From: an uncultured Dermabacteraceae bacterium
GTDB taxonomy: Bacteria > Actinomycetota > Actinomycetes > Actinomycetales > Dermabacteraceae
Direction: 5' to 3'
DNA length: 26,758 nucleotides
Assembly (NCBI GenBank): GCA_946223075.1
Contig: CAMILZ010000025.1
Coordinates: 1-26,758, forward strand
Part shown: positions 1 to 7,277 of the stretch, piece by piece
Position numbering within the stretch: position 1 is the first letter of the stretch
Layout of the letters: every line of letters begins with the position of its first letter
Made by a program: the position numbers and the translations under genes
Notes under the pieces: generated by a model
Databases searched by the model: none
Seen by the model: the letters and a program-made list of their open reading frames with translations, nothing else
What the model was told of the DNA's origin: nothing

Positions 1-70
1 GGGGGAGAGAGAGGAGAGAAGGGGGAGGAGTAGAGAGAGGGAGGAGGGGGAGAGAGGAGGGGTGAGGGAA
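1..70. repeat. Homopurine (G/A) tract
   Basis: The first 70 bases of the plus strand are G and A except for single T residues at 31 and 63. There is no fixed repeat unit, only an irregular mix of GGA, GAG and GGGGG blocks. The complementary strand is a polypyrimidine run downstream of the permease stop at 133. Such tracts can form triplex or slipped structures, and they are also where assemblies tend to end. No coding potential is visible. Confidence 0.8.
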
Positions 71-132
71 TGACGCGACAAAGCCGGGCGCCAAACCCCC
101 ACAACCCCTATGCAATCCGGGAGGATCCGGAA

Positions 133-1911
133 CTAGCCGGCGAAGGCGCGAACCTTCTGGAACTCGTCCGCGTAGTGCGAATCGAGGTGCTTGACCGCAA
201 ACCTCTGGCCGAGATACAGCGTCACGCCACCGATCACGAGAGCGAGCACCGCCCCCGCGTACTCGAGCCCCGGCACCACCTTGAGGCCCACGACGATGAG
301 GATGATGCTCGGGGCAAGGGGGAGCCACGTGCCAACGAAGGTCGCGAGGAACGTGATCCACATTTGTCCGCTACCGCCGCCATTGCGGGAATTCTTCATC
401 GTGCCGGGCTTAGGCGCGGGCATGGGAAGGAACGCCGTGGTGAGAAGCGAGATGCCCCACGAACTCGCGACGAACCCCAGAGCCGCTGGCAGCGTCAGGG
501 CGATGAACTGCGGCTGTGATTGGAGGAGCGGAGCGGCAATGGCCACGATCACTACGAGCGGAAGCATGAGGACGCCGAGGGCAACATAGCGACCGAGCAG
601 GTTCGCGCGGTTATCCATACCCGCAACGATGTGCACCCACGAGGACGGGCCGTCGAAGCCGATCTCGTTGCTGATCGTGATGCCGGCAAGCCACGCCACG
701 AGTGCCACGGCGAAGTACGCCATAAAAGCGTTGTCGTCGACGACGACACTCATCGCGAGCATGAAGATCGCGAGGATCGGCGCGATCAGCAGCGCCGTGG
801 AGTAGCGGGTATCGCGGCGCCAATACTTGAGCGAACGGCCGGCCGAAGCACCGAGCGCGTTCGGCTTGAGGAAGCCAGGCACGAGAGGCTTGACCTTGGC
901 GTCCTGCTCCTGGCTTGCGCCTTTGAGCGCCTGGAGCTGCCCCTCGGCGAAGCTCAGCCCCCACCACTGCCACAGCAGCCAAATCGTGGCAAGCGTGAGA
1001 ACAAGGCGGATGAGCGCGGCGAGCCACAGCCCCTCGGCGAGGTCCATGGGGACGGAGAACGGAGCACCGAACGGCGTCCACAGGAGGAACTCGTACACGG
1101 GGCCGGCGAGACGGGCAAGGCCGTCCACGATGCCGCCGCCAGAGTTGAGGAGCAGGTTCGCGCCATAGGCGATCACGAGAACGGCGATGAGGAGGAACGC
1201 CTGGAGACGTTCCTTCTTACGCTTGGCGATGCGGATCGTCGAGGTCCACGCGAAAATCGCGCGCGGGATGAGCACGCACAGGAGAAGCCCGAGTGCGGTC
1301 ATGGGCACAAGCGCGATGAGGGCGAAGATCGCCCCGGTGGTGGAGATTGCGGCGCCGTTGTTCGACACGAGGGCCCCGATGAGCCAAATGGCCTCAAGTA
1401 CGACCGTCACGAGAGCGGCAAGTGCGGTGAAGAGGAAACCGACAGAAATAAGCGAGCTTACGAGGATCGGCTTCAGAAGATCCTTCGGTCCACGACCAAA
1501 TTGCGCGAAGCGCGCCGGCGAAAGCGTGTCGTCAACGCCGAACAAGAAGAGCGACTGGAGGGTCCACACGACCACGGCGCCGAGACCCACCGCACGAATC
1601 ACGAGGGCAAATACTCCCGACTCGGCGGGAACAAACAACATGCCTGACAACACGACCGTGAAGAACACGAGCGCGCCCACGCCGTACAAGAGCGCAAAGC
1701 CGAGCCCGATGATTTTCGCCCAGTTCTTATGGAAGCTTCGCTTGAGGAGCGTCCATTGGAGCTTGGGGAGCACTCGCATGAGGCTCGGCGTCTTCTTCGG
1801 GGCCGCCTCCGCGCTTCCGCCGGTGGTTCGCGAGCTTTCCCGGTCGAGGTTCTCGAAAAACTCTTCGGTTCCGACGCTTGCCTGGGACTGATCGTTCACT
1901 GGTTCAGCCAC
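133..1911 (-). CDS. ABC transporter permease, large multi-TM protein
   Basis: This 592-residue integral membrane protein is the likely permease partner of the ATPase encoded just upstream. After a polar N-terminus of about 60 residues it shows roughly a dozen hydrophobic segments in two blocks, separated by a charged stretch near residues 330-360. This fits a large export-type permease acting in the cytoplasmic membrane. Translation starts at a GTG (1911) preceded by a purine-rich AGGGGGA at good spacing, inside the 3' end of the ATPase gene. The two genes overlap by 16 bp, which suggests coupled translation. The substrate cannot be read from the sequence. Codons 11-16 lie in one copy of a 17-bp word also found in trhA and upstream of ychF. 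Confidence 0.85.
   Translation of the reverse strand: MAEPVNDQSQASVGTEEFFENLDRESSRTTGGSAEAAPKKTPSLMRVLPKLQWTLLKRSFHKNWAKIIGLGFALLYGVGALVFFTVVLSGMLFVPAESGVFALVIRAVGLGAVVVWTLQSLFLFGVDDTLSPARFAQFGRGPKDLLKPILVSSLISVGFLFTALAALVTVVLEAIWLIGALVSNNGAAISTTGAIFALIALVPMTALGLLLCVLIPRAIFAWTSTIRIAKRKKERLQAFLLIAVLVIAYGANLLLNSGGGIVDGLARLAGPVYEFLLWTPFGAPFSVPMDLAEGLWLAALIRLVLTLATIWLLWQWWGLSFAEGQLQALKGASQEQDAKVKPLVPGFLKPNALGASAGRSLKYWRRDTRYSTALLIAPILAIFMLAMSVVVDDNAFMAYFAVALVAWLAGITISNEIGFDGPSSWVHIVAGMDNRANLLGRYVALGVLMLPLVVIVAIAAPLLQSQPQFIALTLPAALGFVASSWGISLLTTAFLPMPAPKPGTMKNSRNGGGSGQMWITFLATFVGTWLPLAPSIILIVVGLKVVPGLEYAGAVLALVIGGVTLYLGQRFAVKHLDSHYADEFQKVRAFAG
1867..1883 (-). repeat. Dispersed 17-bp word, copy 1
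   Basis: On the minus strand this reads AGGCAAGCGTCGGAACC. It lies about 30 nt inside the permease gene and encodes part of an A-S-V-G-T stretch. The same 17-mer occurs exactly in trhA, and with one mismatch upstream of ychF, always in the orientation of the adjacent gene. Confidence 0.6.
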
Positions 1912-2684
1912 GAAAGATCCCCCTGCGTATCGTCGACACCGGCGATTTCAATGAAGCGATCCGTGAGGCTGCCTCCGCGGCGCACCTCGTCGATCGTGCC
2001 TTCGGCGCGCACTTCGCCCTCGGCAATGATGGCAACGTGGGTGCACAGGCCCTCGACGAGTTCCATCACGTGGCTTGAGATGACGACGGTGCCGCCGCCC
2101 TCGACGTACGAGGTGAGGAAGCTCCGGATACCGTGCGCGGACACGGGATCGACGGCCTCGAGCGGCTCGTCGAGTACGAGGAGGCGCGGCGCGTGAATGA
2201 GTGCGCACGCGAGCAGGATCTTCTTCGTCATACCCGCGGAGTAGTCCGTGACGAGCTTGCCTTCGCTTTCGGCGAGGCCGAGCGCGTCGAGAAGCGACTG
2301 CGTGCGCGCATTGACGGTCTCGATGTCCATGTTGCGAATGAGGCCCACGTACGTGAGAAGTTCGCGCCCTGTGAGGCGGTCAAACGTCGGAAGCCCATCC
2401 GCGAGAACGCCCATCTGCGCTTTTGCCTCGTTCGGGTGAGACCAGACGTCGGTCCCGAGCACTTCGGCGCTGCCGCCGTCGGGGCGGAGCAAGCCAGTGG
2501 CGATTGAGAGAGCCGTTGTTTTACCCGCGCCGTTGGGGCCAACGATCGCATAGAACGAGCCACGCGGAACGTCGAGCGACACGCCGTGAAGAACCTCGGT
2601 GCCGTCGAACGATTTGCGCAAATCGCGCATGGACAGAGCGGGCGTGTCGGCCTGGTGATTGACCGATGTGTCAATGGAAGTCAT
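1896..2684 (-). CDS. ABC transporter ATP-binding protein
   Basis: This 262-residue cytoplasmic ATPase energises the adjacent permease. Visible motifs are Walker A GPNGAGKTT (residues 49-57), a variant signature YSAGM (148-152) in place of LSGGQ, Walker B LLVLDEP (168-174) and the H-loop histidine (about 205) in SSHV. Length and motif order match stand-alone ABC-2-type ATPases. The ATG at 2684 follows the stop of the upstream interrupted gene (2715) by 30 nt, and its 3' end overlaps the permease start, so the three genes probably form one operon. The Q-loop region near residues 90-105 looks normal. The transported substrate is unknown; family knowledge alone does not distinguish drug, lipid or peptide export. 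Confidence 0.93.
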   Translation of the reverse strand: MTSIDTSVNHQADTPALSMRDLRKSFDGTEVLHGVSLDVPRGSFYAIVGPNGAGKTTALSIATGLLRPDGGSAEVLGTDVWSHPNEAKAQMGVLADGLPTFDRLTGRELLTYVGLIRNMDIETVNARTQSLLDALGLAESEGKLVTDYSAGMTKKILLACALIHAPRLLVLDEPLEAVDPVSAHGIRSFLTSYVEGGGTVVISSHVMELVEGLCTHVAIIAEGEVRAEGTIDEVRRGGSLTDRFIEIAGVDDTQGDLSWLNQ

Positions 2685-2714
2685 GCCTGAACGGTAACAG
2701 AGGGAACCTGGTAT

Positions 2715-4539
2715 TCAGCTTCGCCGAGAGCGTCTGGATTCCGCGCCGATATTGCCGCGGACGCGCACGAGCGTGAGCGCGAAGGCACCGAGAAGCACGA
2801 GGACGGTGACAATACCCGCGAGATACGGGTTGGAGAACACCGAAAGCACACCGATGAACGCGATGAGGAGCACGAGGATGAGCTCACGAAGCTCGTCGGC
2901 AAGCGCCGATTTTCGACTCGCGCGCAAACGGACCACCCCGAGCTGGGAGGCGGAAAGATTGAGTCTATTGCGCAGGCTCTTATCGAGCAGGATCGGGGCG
3001 AGATCCGACGTTGCACCGAGGTGGGAAGTCGGATTCGCGTAGAGGCCCGTCTTCGACTTCGTGAGGGCGCCATGCCGGATGCCGGCGCTGCACCTCTTCG
3101 CTCATCGCCACGGCGCGCACGCGCACCTCGGGGATCTGGCCGTTGTCGTAGGGGCTCCCTTCGATGACGAGCCGGCCGCCGTCCTTCATGCCGAGAAGCC
3201 GAAGGGTCAGGGCGTCAACGAGCGCGATCTCCGTCTCCATATTTGAGTGGTCCGCCGTGTACACGCGCGCGGTGACGTACCGCGTGGGGCACACGGTATC
3301 GGCGAGCGGGCTGGAGGCAACGTGTGCGGGGGAGAGCTGCACGTATTCGCCGAGCCCCATCCCAAGGGATTCACGCACGGTTTGGTCGGCCTCGACAGTG
3401 CCCTCGGGAACGTCGTCTCTGTACTCGATCGAGGCGATTATGCCGGGACGTGACTCGAGTTCGCCATTATTACGAAAACTCGGGTAGATGGTGGTGACCG
3501 AGGCGTGGGTGCCGATAGCGCTGCGCAGCGACGGATGCGCAACGATCTTGGTCTCGCGTGAACGGTCAAGTTCGTCGCGAGTCGACGTCACGCGCAGCCA
3601 CGCGGTGTGGCCGGCGCCCTCCCACTCGGGCGGCGTGAGCGAGGGGATTTTCGCGTACGTCGTGTAGCCGTCGCTCGCGTGCACGATAGCCCCGTCGGCG
3701 GCCAGATTTGGGAGTGCGCGCAGCTCGTGTTCGATAAGGAGCTGCTCGAAACGAGCGATCGCCTCTGGCGACGTGAAGCCCTCCTGAACCTCGCGATCCT
3801 CGCGTGCAAAGAATTCGCTGAAACTCGAGTATTCGCTTCGCTTCGAAAGCTCGCGGAAATACGCGAAAATTTCCGACTGAGTCGTGAGAATCTTCGGCTC
3901 GCGCGTATCGGCGTCGAGGATGTACCCCTGGTCAGCGTCGTACACGTAGAACGATTCGGGGCTTTCGGCGACGACCTCGCTGCCGTCTTCGGCGATTGAA
4001 AGGATGTCGAGGGGGAAATCCTTCGCGCTCACCTCGCGGCACGAGTACCCCGGTTCTGTGGAATTGAGTGCGAGGAGCTGGTCGGTCGTGAGCCACGAGG
4101 CCCACACGGTGGTTTCGGTCTCGTTCTTACGAAGAGGCGTTGCGGCGATGTAGCCGCGCGGGGCGACCGAGGCGAAATAGCCGATCGCCATGTTGGTGAC
4201 GCGCGCCTTCACGATCGGGAAGAAATCCGAACCGTTCCAGTTGCGCTGGTAGAACTTATTGCACATGACCGATGGCGCCGCGTTGGAGCCGACCGCGACG
4301 ACGAGGTGGCGAAACTCCGCCCACGGCTGATGCTTGAGCTTCGCGAGCGAGTCAAAGGACCACACATCGTCGTTGTAGCGCACGTTCGCGAAGCCAAAAC
4401 GGCGCCCCTTCACGGGGTTGAGAGGGCTCGTTTTAAAGGACGTGGAGCTTTCGATCTTGTGCACCAGGAGGCTTCCACCGGGCGGCTCCCACGGGTACAG
4501 AAGCGGGTCATTTGTGGCGGAGATCGATTCCTGACGCAT
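2715..4539 (-). pseudogene. Frameshifted ABC-operon membrane protein with GGCT-like N-terminus
   Basis: I do not recognise a named family. From ATG 4539 the frame stays open to 2980 (519 aa), but its last about 31 residues lose GC-rich third positions. The frame ending at 2715 is strongly coding in that stretch and has no ATG, GTG or TTG before 2936. At 3072-3085 the 7-bp word ATGCCGG is present twice in tandem. Removing one copy joins both frames into a 605-residue protein. The reconstructed protein has a V-G-S-N-A-A-P motif (residues about 83-89) resembling gamma-glutamylcyclotransferase-like folds, two stretches of I-A/P-x-L-D type with R-L-G/N-L resembling double-psi barrels, and two C-terminal TM helices. 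It is first in the ATPase-permease operon. A sequencing error or a separate small ORF from GTG 2936 are the alternatives. Confidence 0.75.
3072..3085. repeat. 7-bp tandem duplication (frameshift site)
   Basis: ATGCCGG occurs twice back to back at 3072-3078 and 3079-3085. Because 7 is not a multiple of 3, the extra copy shifts the minus-strand gene out of frame. Deleting either copy exactly restores a single 605-codon reading frame. Confidence 0.9.
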
Positions 4540-4555
4540 GCCACCAGTGTGGCAT
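4538..4555. promoter_or_regulatory. 7-bp inverted repeat over the start codon
   Basis: ATGCCAC (4538-4544) and GTGGCAT (4549-4555) form a perfect inverted repeat around CAGT. It overlaps the start codon of the minus-strand ABC operon and lies in the divergent gap before the transporter at 4667. It could be an operator or an mRNA hairpin hiding the start; neither is proven. Confidence 0.4.
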
Positions 4556-4599
4556 ATGAGAGGAGGCACATGAGGGGGAGGAGAATGATGACCGTTGGG

Positions 4600-4605
4600 T
4601 AGAAT
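4600..4605 (+). promoter_or_regulatory. Candidate -10 box of the AI-2E-type transporter gene
   Basis: TAGAAT fits the actinobacterial TANNNT -10 consensus and lies about 60 nt before the chosen ATG (4667). No convincing -35 hexamer is visible at 16-18 nt upstream. Confidence 0.35.
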
Positions 4606-4666
4606 ACGCTGTGGACCTTCCGTCTCGGCTGCCGTGGGCGCCGGGCCCCACCTCTTTGGAGTGCAT

Positions 4667-5941
4667 ATGCAACCGCCTAGGCGCGTGAACCTTCCCACCG
4701 AAAAACCCACCGGCCGCAAGGGGCAAAGCCTCGCCCTTCCCCTCGAAGTGGAGGAGCTGCCCATGGGGCTGCGACGAGCAGCGTCGTGGAGCTGGCGCTT
4801 CATCGTCGTGATCGGCGCTCTGTGGCTGATCTGCACCGGTTTCGGGATGGTCTCGACTCTCTTCATTAGCGTGCTTGTCGCGATCCTCCTCGCGTCGATG
4901 CTCCAGCCCTTCGTTAAGCTCCTCACGAGCCACACCTTCTTGCCACGCATGGCGTCTGCGGCAATCGCGCTCGTAGGCCTCATCGTGGTGGTCGTGGGTA
5001 TGTTCGTGCTCGCGGGCAGGCAGCTCGTGGACTCGTGGGACGGAATCGCGACGGCCGCCGTCTCGGGCTTCACGCAGCTGTGGGATGACATCACGGGCTA
5101 TTTCACGATCGACCTCGATTCGCTCGGGAACCTCGGCAAACTCCAGCAAGAGGCACTCGACCAGCTCCAGAAAAACTCCTCGAGCATCATCTCGGGTGCC
5201 TCGAGCGCAGCGAGCACCGTGGGCAATCTCGGCACGGGTCTGCTCGTGTGCCTCTTCGCTCTGTTCTTCTTCCTCGCCGACGGTGGGAACATTTGGCGCT
5301 GGTTCCTCGGCTTCGTTCCCTCGCACTCACGCCACGTGACGCACGAGGCGTTCCGCCGCGGCTGGAAGGCTCTCTCGTCGTATTGCCGCACGCAGATTCT
5401 CGTCGCCGCGGTCGACGCGACGGGTATTGCCCTCGGCATGGTGGGGATTGACATCGTGAGCGGCATTATGGGGCGCTCAGCCGTGGCTCTTTCGCCTTAC
5501 GCTGTGCCGATCTGGCTCATCGTGTTCCTCTTCAGCTTCATCCCGCTCGTGGGTGCAATCGTGTCGGGCGCGATCGCCACTCTCCTCGTGTTTGTTCTTC
5601 AGGGCTGGATCCCCGCACTCATCATGCTCGGCATCGTGATTCTCGTGCAGCAGCTCGAGTCGAACATCCTGCAGCCGATCCTCATGGGTAAAGCGGTCGA
5701 GCTTCACCCGCTCGCGATTTTCCTTGGTGTCTCCGCGGGTGCGGTCGTGGCGGGAATCCCCGGGGCGCTCTTTTCGATTCCGCTCCTCGCGTTCCTCAAC
5801 GCTCTCTACTGCTACCTCGATGGGCGCGACCCCGATCCGTCGCTCGGCATCGATACGAAGACCATGGCGTACTTTGAAGCTCGCGAACGCGAGCAAAAGA
5901 AGGCGCTCGCGGAACGTGCCCGCCTGATCGCGAACAAGTAG
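4667..5941 (+). CDS. AI-2E family (PerM-type) transporter
   Basis: This 424-residue inner-membrane protein of the PerM/AI-2 exporter family (TC 2.A.86) is expected to export small molecules, or perhaps ions as described for some PerM-type members. The ATG at 4667 is chosen because GGAG sits 5 nt upstream (4658-4661). In-frame GTG 4661 and TTG 4595 are weaker. Hydrophobic helices occur in the family pattern: an N-terminal pair around residues 35-75, one near 90-115, a soluble amphipathic stretch, then a C-terminal cluster with the family-typical FIPLVGA segment and the QQLESNILQPILMGK-like motif. The tail is charged and cytoplasmic. It runs into a strong hairpin at 6021. From memory, a related gene (Rv1101c) sits in the equivalent mycobacterial neighbourhood. 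Confidence 0.88.
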   Translation: MQPPRRVNLPTEKPTGRKGQSLALPLEVEELPMGLRRAASWSWRFIVVIGALWLICTGFGMVSTLFISVLVAILLASMLQPFVKLLTSHTFLPRMASAAIALVGLIVVVVGMFVLAGRQLVDSWDGIATAAVSGFTQLWDDITGYFTIDLDSLGNLGKLQQEALDQLQKNSSSIISGASSAASTVGNLGTGLLVCLFALFFFLADGGNIWRWFLGFVPSHSRHVTHEAFRRGWKALSSYCRTQILVAAVDATGIALGMVGIDIVSGIMGRSAVALSPYAVPIWLIVFLFSFIPLVGAIVSGAIATLLVFVLQGWIPALIMLGIVILVQQLESNILQPILMGKAVELHPLAIFLGVSAGAVVAGIPGALFSIPLLAFLNALYCYLDGRDPDPSLGIDTKTMAYFEAREREQKKALAERARLIANK

Positions 5942-5973
5942 GGTATTGGGCCGCCGCACTTGCTCAGTCGTCG

Positions 5974-5997
5974 GGCGCTGAATATCAGGCGCTGAAT
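5974..5997. repeat. Short direct repeat
   Basis: GGCGCTGAAT occurs at 5974-5983 and 5988-5997, a 14-bp period, in the intergenic region after the transporter gene. Its function is unknown. Confidence 0.6.
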
Positions 5998-6020
5998 GCG
6001 ATCACGAGAGCAAAGGACAA

Positions 6021-6059
6021 GGGCGTGGAGCGCACTCCCATGCGGGAGGCTCCACGCCC
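6021..6059. terminator. Bidirectional hairpin terminator between convergent genes
   Basis: A perfect 11-bp inverted repeat, GGGCGTGGAGC (6021-6031) and GCTCCACGCCC (6049-6059), has an inner CTCCC/GGGAG stem around ATGC. It lies between the transporter stop (5941) and the greA stop (6085). The following bases on both strands are only moderately T-rich, but the stem is very stable, so it can serve both transcripts. Confidence 0.8.
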
Positions 6060-6084
6060 TTCGTCTGTGCTGAGTTCTCGGTGT

Positions 6085-6573
6085 TTACGCCGTGTAGGGC
6101 TTTGCGGCCTTGATCTCAATCGGGATCGACTTGCCGTTAGGCGCGGTGTAATCCACCGTGTCGCCGGCCTTCGCACCCGCGATGGCAGTGCCGAGGGGCG
6201 ACTCGGGCGAGTACACCTCGACGTCCTTGCCCTCGGCGATTTCGCGGTTGCCGAGCACGAACGTGCGTTCCTTGCCGGCCATCGTGATGGTGACGAGCAT
6301 GCCGGGCTCGACAACCCCGTCGTCCGCGGGGGTCTCGCCGACGACGGCGGTCTTGAGGAGGGCCTTGAGCTCGGTGATGCGAGCTTCGAGTTTGCCCTGT
6401 TCTTCGCGTGCGGCGTGGTAGCCGCCGTTCTCTTTGAGGTCGCCCTCGTCGCGGGCGGCCGCGATGCGCTCAACGACCTCGGTTCGTCCGGGACCTTCGA
6501 GGTGCTCGAGTTCCTTGACGAGGCGGTCGTAGGCGTCCTGAGTGAGCCAGGTGCCCTGGTTGGGTTCGCTCAT
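6085..6573 (-). CDS. greA: Transcription elongation factor GreA
   Basis: GreA binds the RNA polymerase secondary channel and stimulates cleavage of the transcript in backtracked complexes. The protein has 162 residues, near the usual 158. An N-terminal coiled-coil hairpin covers about residues 1-80, with the conserved acidic tip in G-D-L-K-E-N-G-G-Y-H, followed by a C-terminal FKBP-like domain ending in the typical basic IPIEIKAAKP region. The ATG at 6573 follows a textbook AAGGAG at 5-6 nt, and the reading frame further upstream runs into the leader hairpin. A terminator-like hairpin with eight U residues lies in the leader, which implies attenuation or read-through control. The gene is downstream of the DUF4307 gene in the same orientation, as recalled for mycobacteria. 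Confidence 0.96.
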   Translation of the reverse strand: MSEPNQGTWLTQDAYDRLVKELEHLEGPGRTEVVERIAAARDEGDLKENGGYHAAREEQGKLEARITELKALLKTAVVGETPADDGVVEPGMLVTITMAGKERTFVLGNREIAEGKDVEVYSPESPLGTAIAGAKAGDTVDYTAPNGKSIPIEIKAAKPYTA

Positions 6574-6589
6574 GGTTCTCCTTGGGATC

Positions 6590-6625
6590 AAAAAAAATGC
6601 GGACCCCATGGCGGCCATGGGCTCC
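6590..6625 (-). terminator. Intrinsic terminator in the greA leader
   Basis: On the minus strand, 12-nt arms at 6625-6614 and 6612-6601 pair at 11 of 12 positions. They are followed by GCA and then eight T residues (6597-6590). This is a strong intrinsic terminator only 6-7 nt before the greA ribosome binding site, so greA transcription must read through it. Confidence 0.7.
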
Positions 6626-6650
6626 GAATCCACGTCTCAGTGGTCATGCA

Positions 6651-6656
6651 AGTATA
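6651..6656 (-). promoter_or_regulatory. Candidate greA -10 box
   Basis: The minus strand reads TATACT, five of six matches to TATAAT, placing a start near 6644 and a leader of about 70 nt that contains the terminator hairpin. No good -35 is seen. Confidence 0.45.
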
Positions 6657-6810
6657 CAGTGCCCCTTTGCGAAAAGGCGTGAGGCGCTTGCCACAGCGGC
6701 GCGTTGCCTTTGTGCCGCGCAATGACGATGCGCCACAGTACCGCCGCGGTGTCTCGGCGCTACGGCGTCAAAGTGCCACGGCTTCACGAAGATTCGGCAG
6801 CGGTGCGACT

Positions 6811-6826
6811 CCGCCGAGCACGGCGG
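6811..6826 (-). terminator. Hairpin after the DUF4307 gene (weak terminator candidate)
   Basis: CCGCCG and CGGCGG form a perfect 6-bp stem around a 4-nt loop, 13 nt beyond the DUF4307 stop codon. There is no T-run, so it would need help or serve only for RNA stability. The rest of 6660-6838 shows no gene. Confidence 0.3.
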
Positions 6827-6838
6827 TACCTCGCGCTC

Positions 6839-7243
6839 CTATTCCGCTTTCTCGCATTTCCTCACGACCCCGCTCACGGCGCTTCCCTGTGTGGTGATCG
6901 TCGCTGAGTGGGTCGTCAGGCGTTCCGATTGCGCCGGGATGTGCACAACCTTGTAACCGACCTGGGCGCGGACCGAGTTGAGCGCTTCGAGCGAGCAATC
7001 GAGGGGAGTTCCGGGAGCGGCGTTCACGGAGAACGTCACCGAGATCTCGGAGCCGCTGATGTGGGTGTAGGAGAGCGTGTTCGTTTTGATCGATTGCGAG
7101 GAGACGAACGCGAAGGCAACCCAGATCACGGTCGCGATGAAACCCACGGCGACAACAACGGTTCCCACGAGGGCCCAGCGGCGCTTTTGCGGGGAATTTC
7201 TCACGCCGTAGCGTTCTTGAAGTGTGCGTTCGTGGGAACTCAT
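6839..7243 (-). CDS. DUF4307 domain-containing membrane protein
   Basis: This 134-residue protein has a charged N-terminus (R-Y-G-V then a basic patch), one membrane helix at about residues 24-48 and an extracytoplasmic domain of about 85 residues with two cysteines. It matches the actinobacterial DUF4307 pattern, including the C-S-L-E-A-L-N stretch and the S-x-R-x-T-T-H region. Its function is unknown. From memory, the mycobacterial homologue (Rv1081c) also lies between greA and mca. The ATG at 7243 has no Shine-Dalgarno sequence, but AACAAT ends 6 nt before it, which fits a leaderless mRNA. It is divergent from mca with only 34 nt between the start codons, so the two promoters must overlap. 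Confidence 0.82.
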   Translation of the reverse strand: MSSHERTLQERYGVRNSPQKRRWALVGTVVVAVGFIATVIWVAFAFVSSQSIKTNTLSYTHISGSEISVTFSVNAAPGTPLDCSLEALNSVRAQVGYKVVHIPAQSERLTTHSATITTQGSAVSGVVRKCEKAE

Positions 7244-7277
7244 GCCTACATTGTTTCATGTGTGTGAACTTTGCGTA

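Noticed and set aside
520..1647. Plus-strand open frame opposite the permease
   Set aside because: Its extreme Glu/Arg/His content mirrors hydrophobic membrane codons on the other strand; no ribosome site or family match.
2715..2936. Independent 73-codon membrane gene from GTG 2936
   Set aside because: The same frame is strongly coding for about 45 codons upstream of 2936 without any start codon, and a 7-bp duplication joins it to the preceding gene, so it is better read as the displaced C-terminus.
4540..5094. N-terminal extension of the ABC-linked minus-strand frame to 5094
   Set aside because: It overlaps the transporter gene on the plus strand and has shadow-type composition. ATG 4539 lies at the natural boundary.
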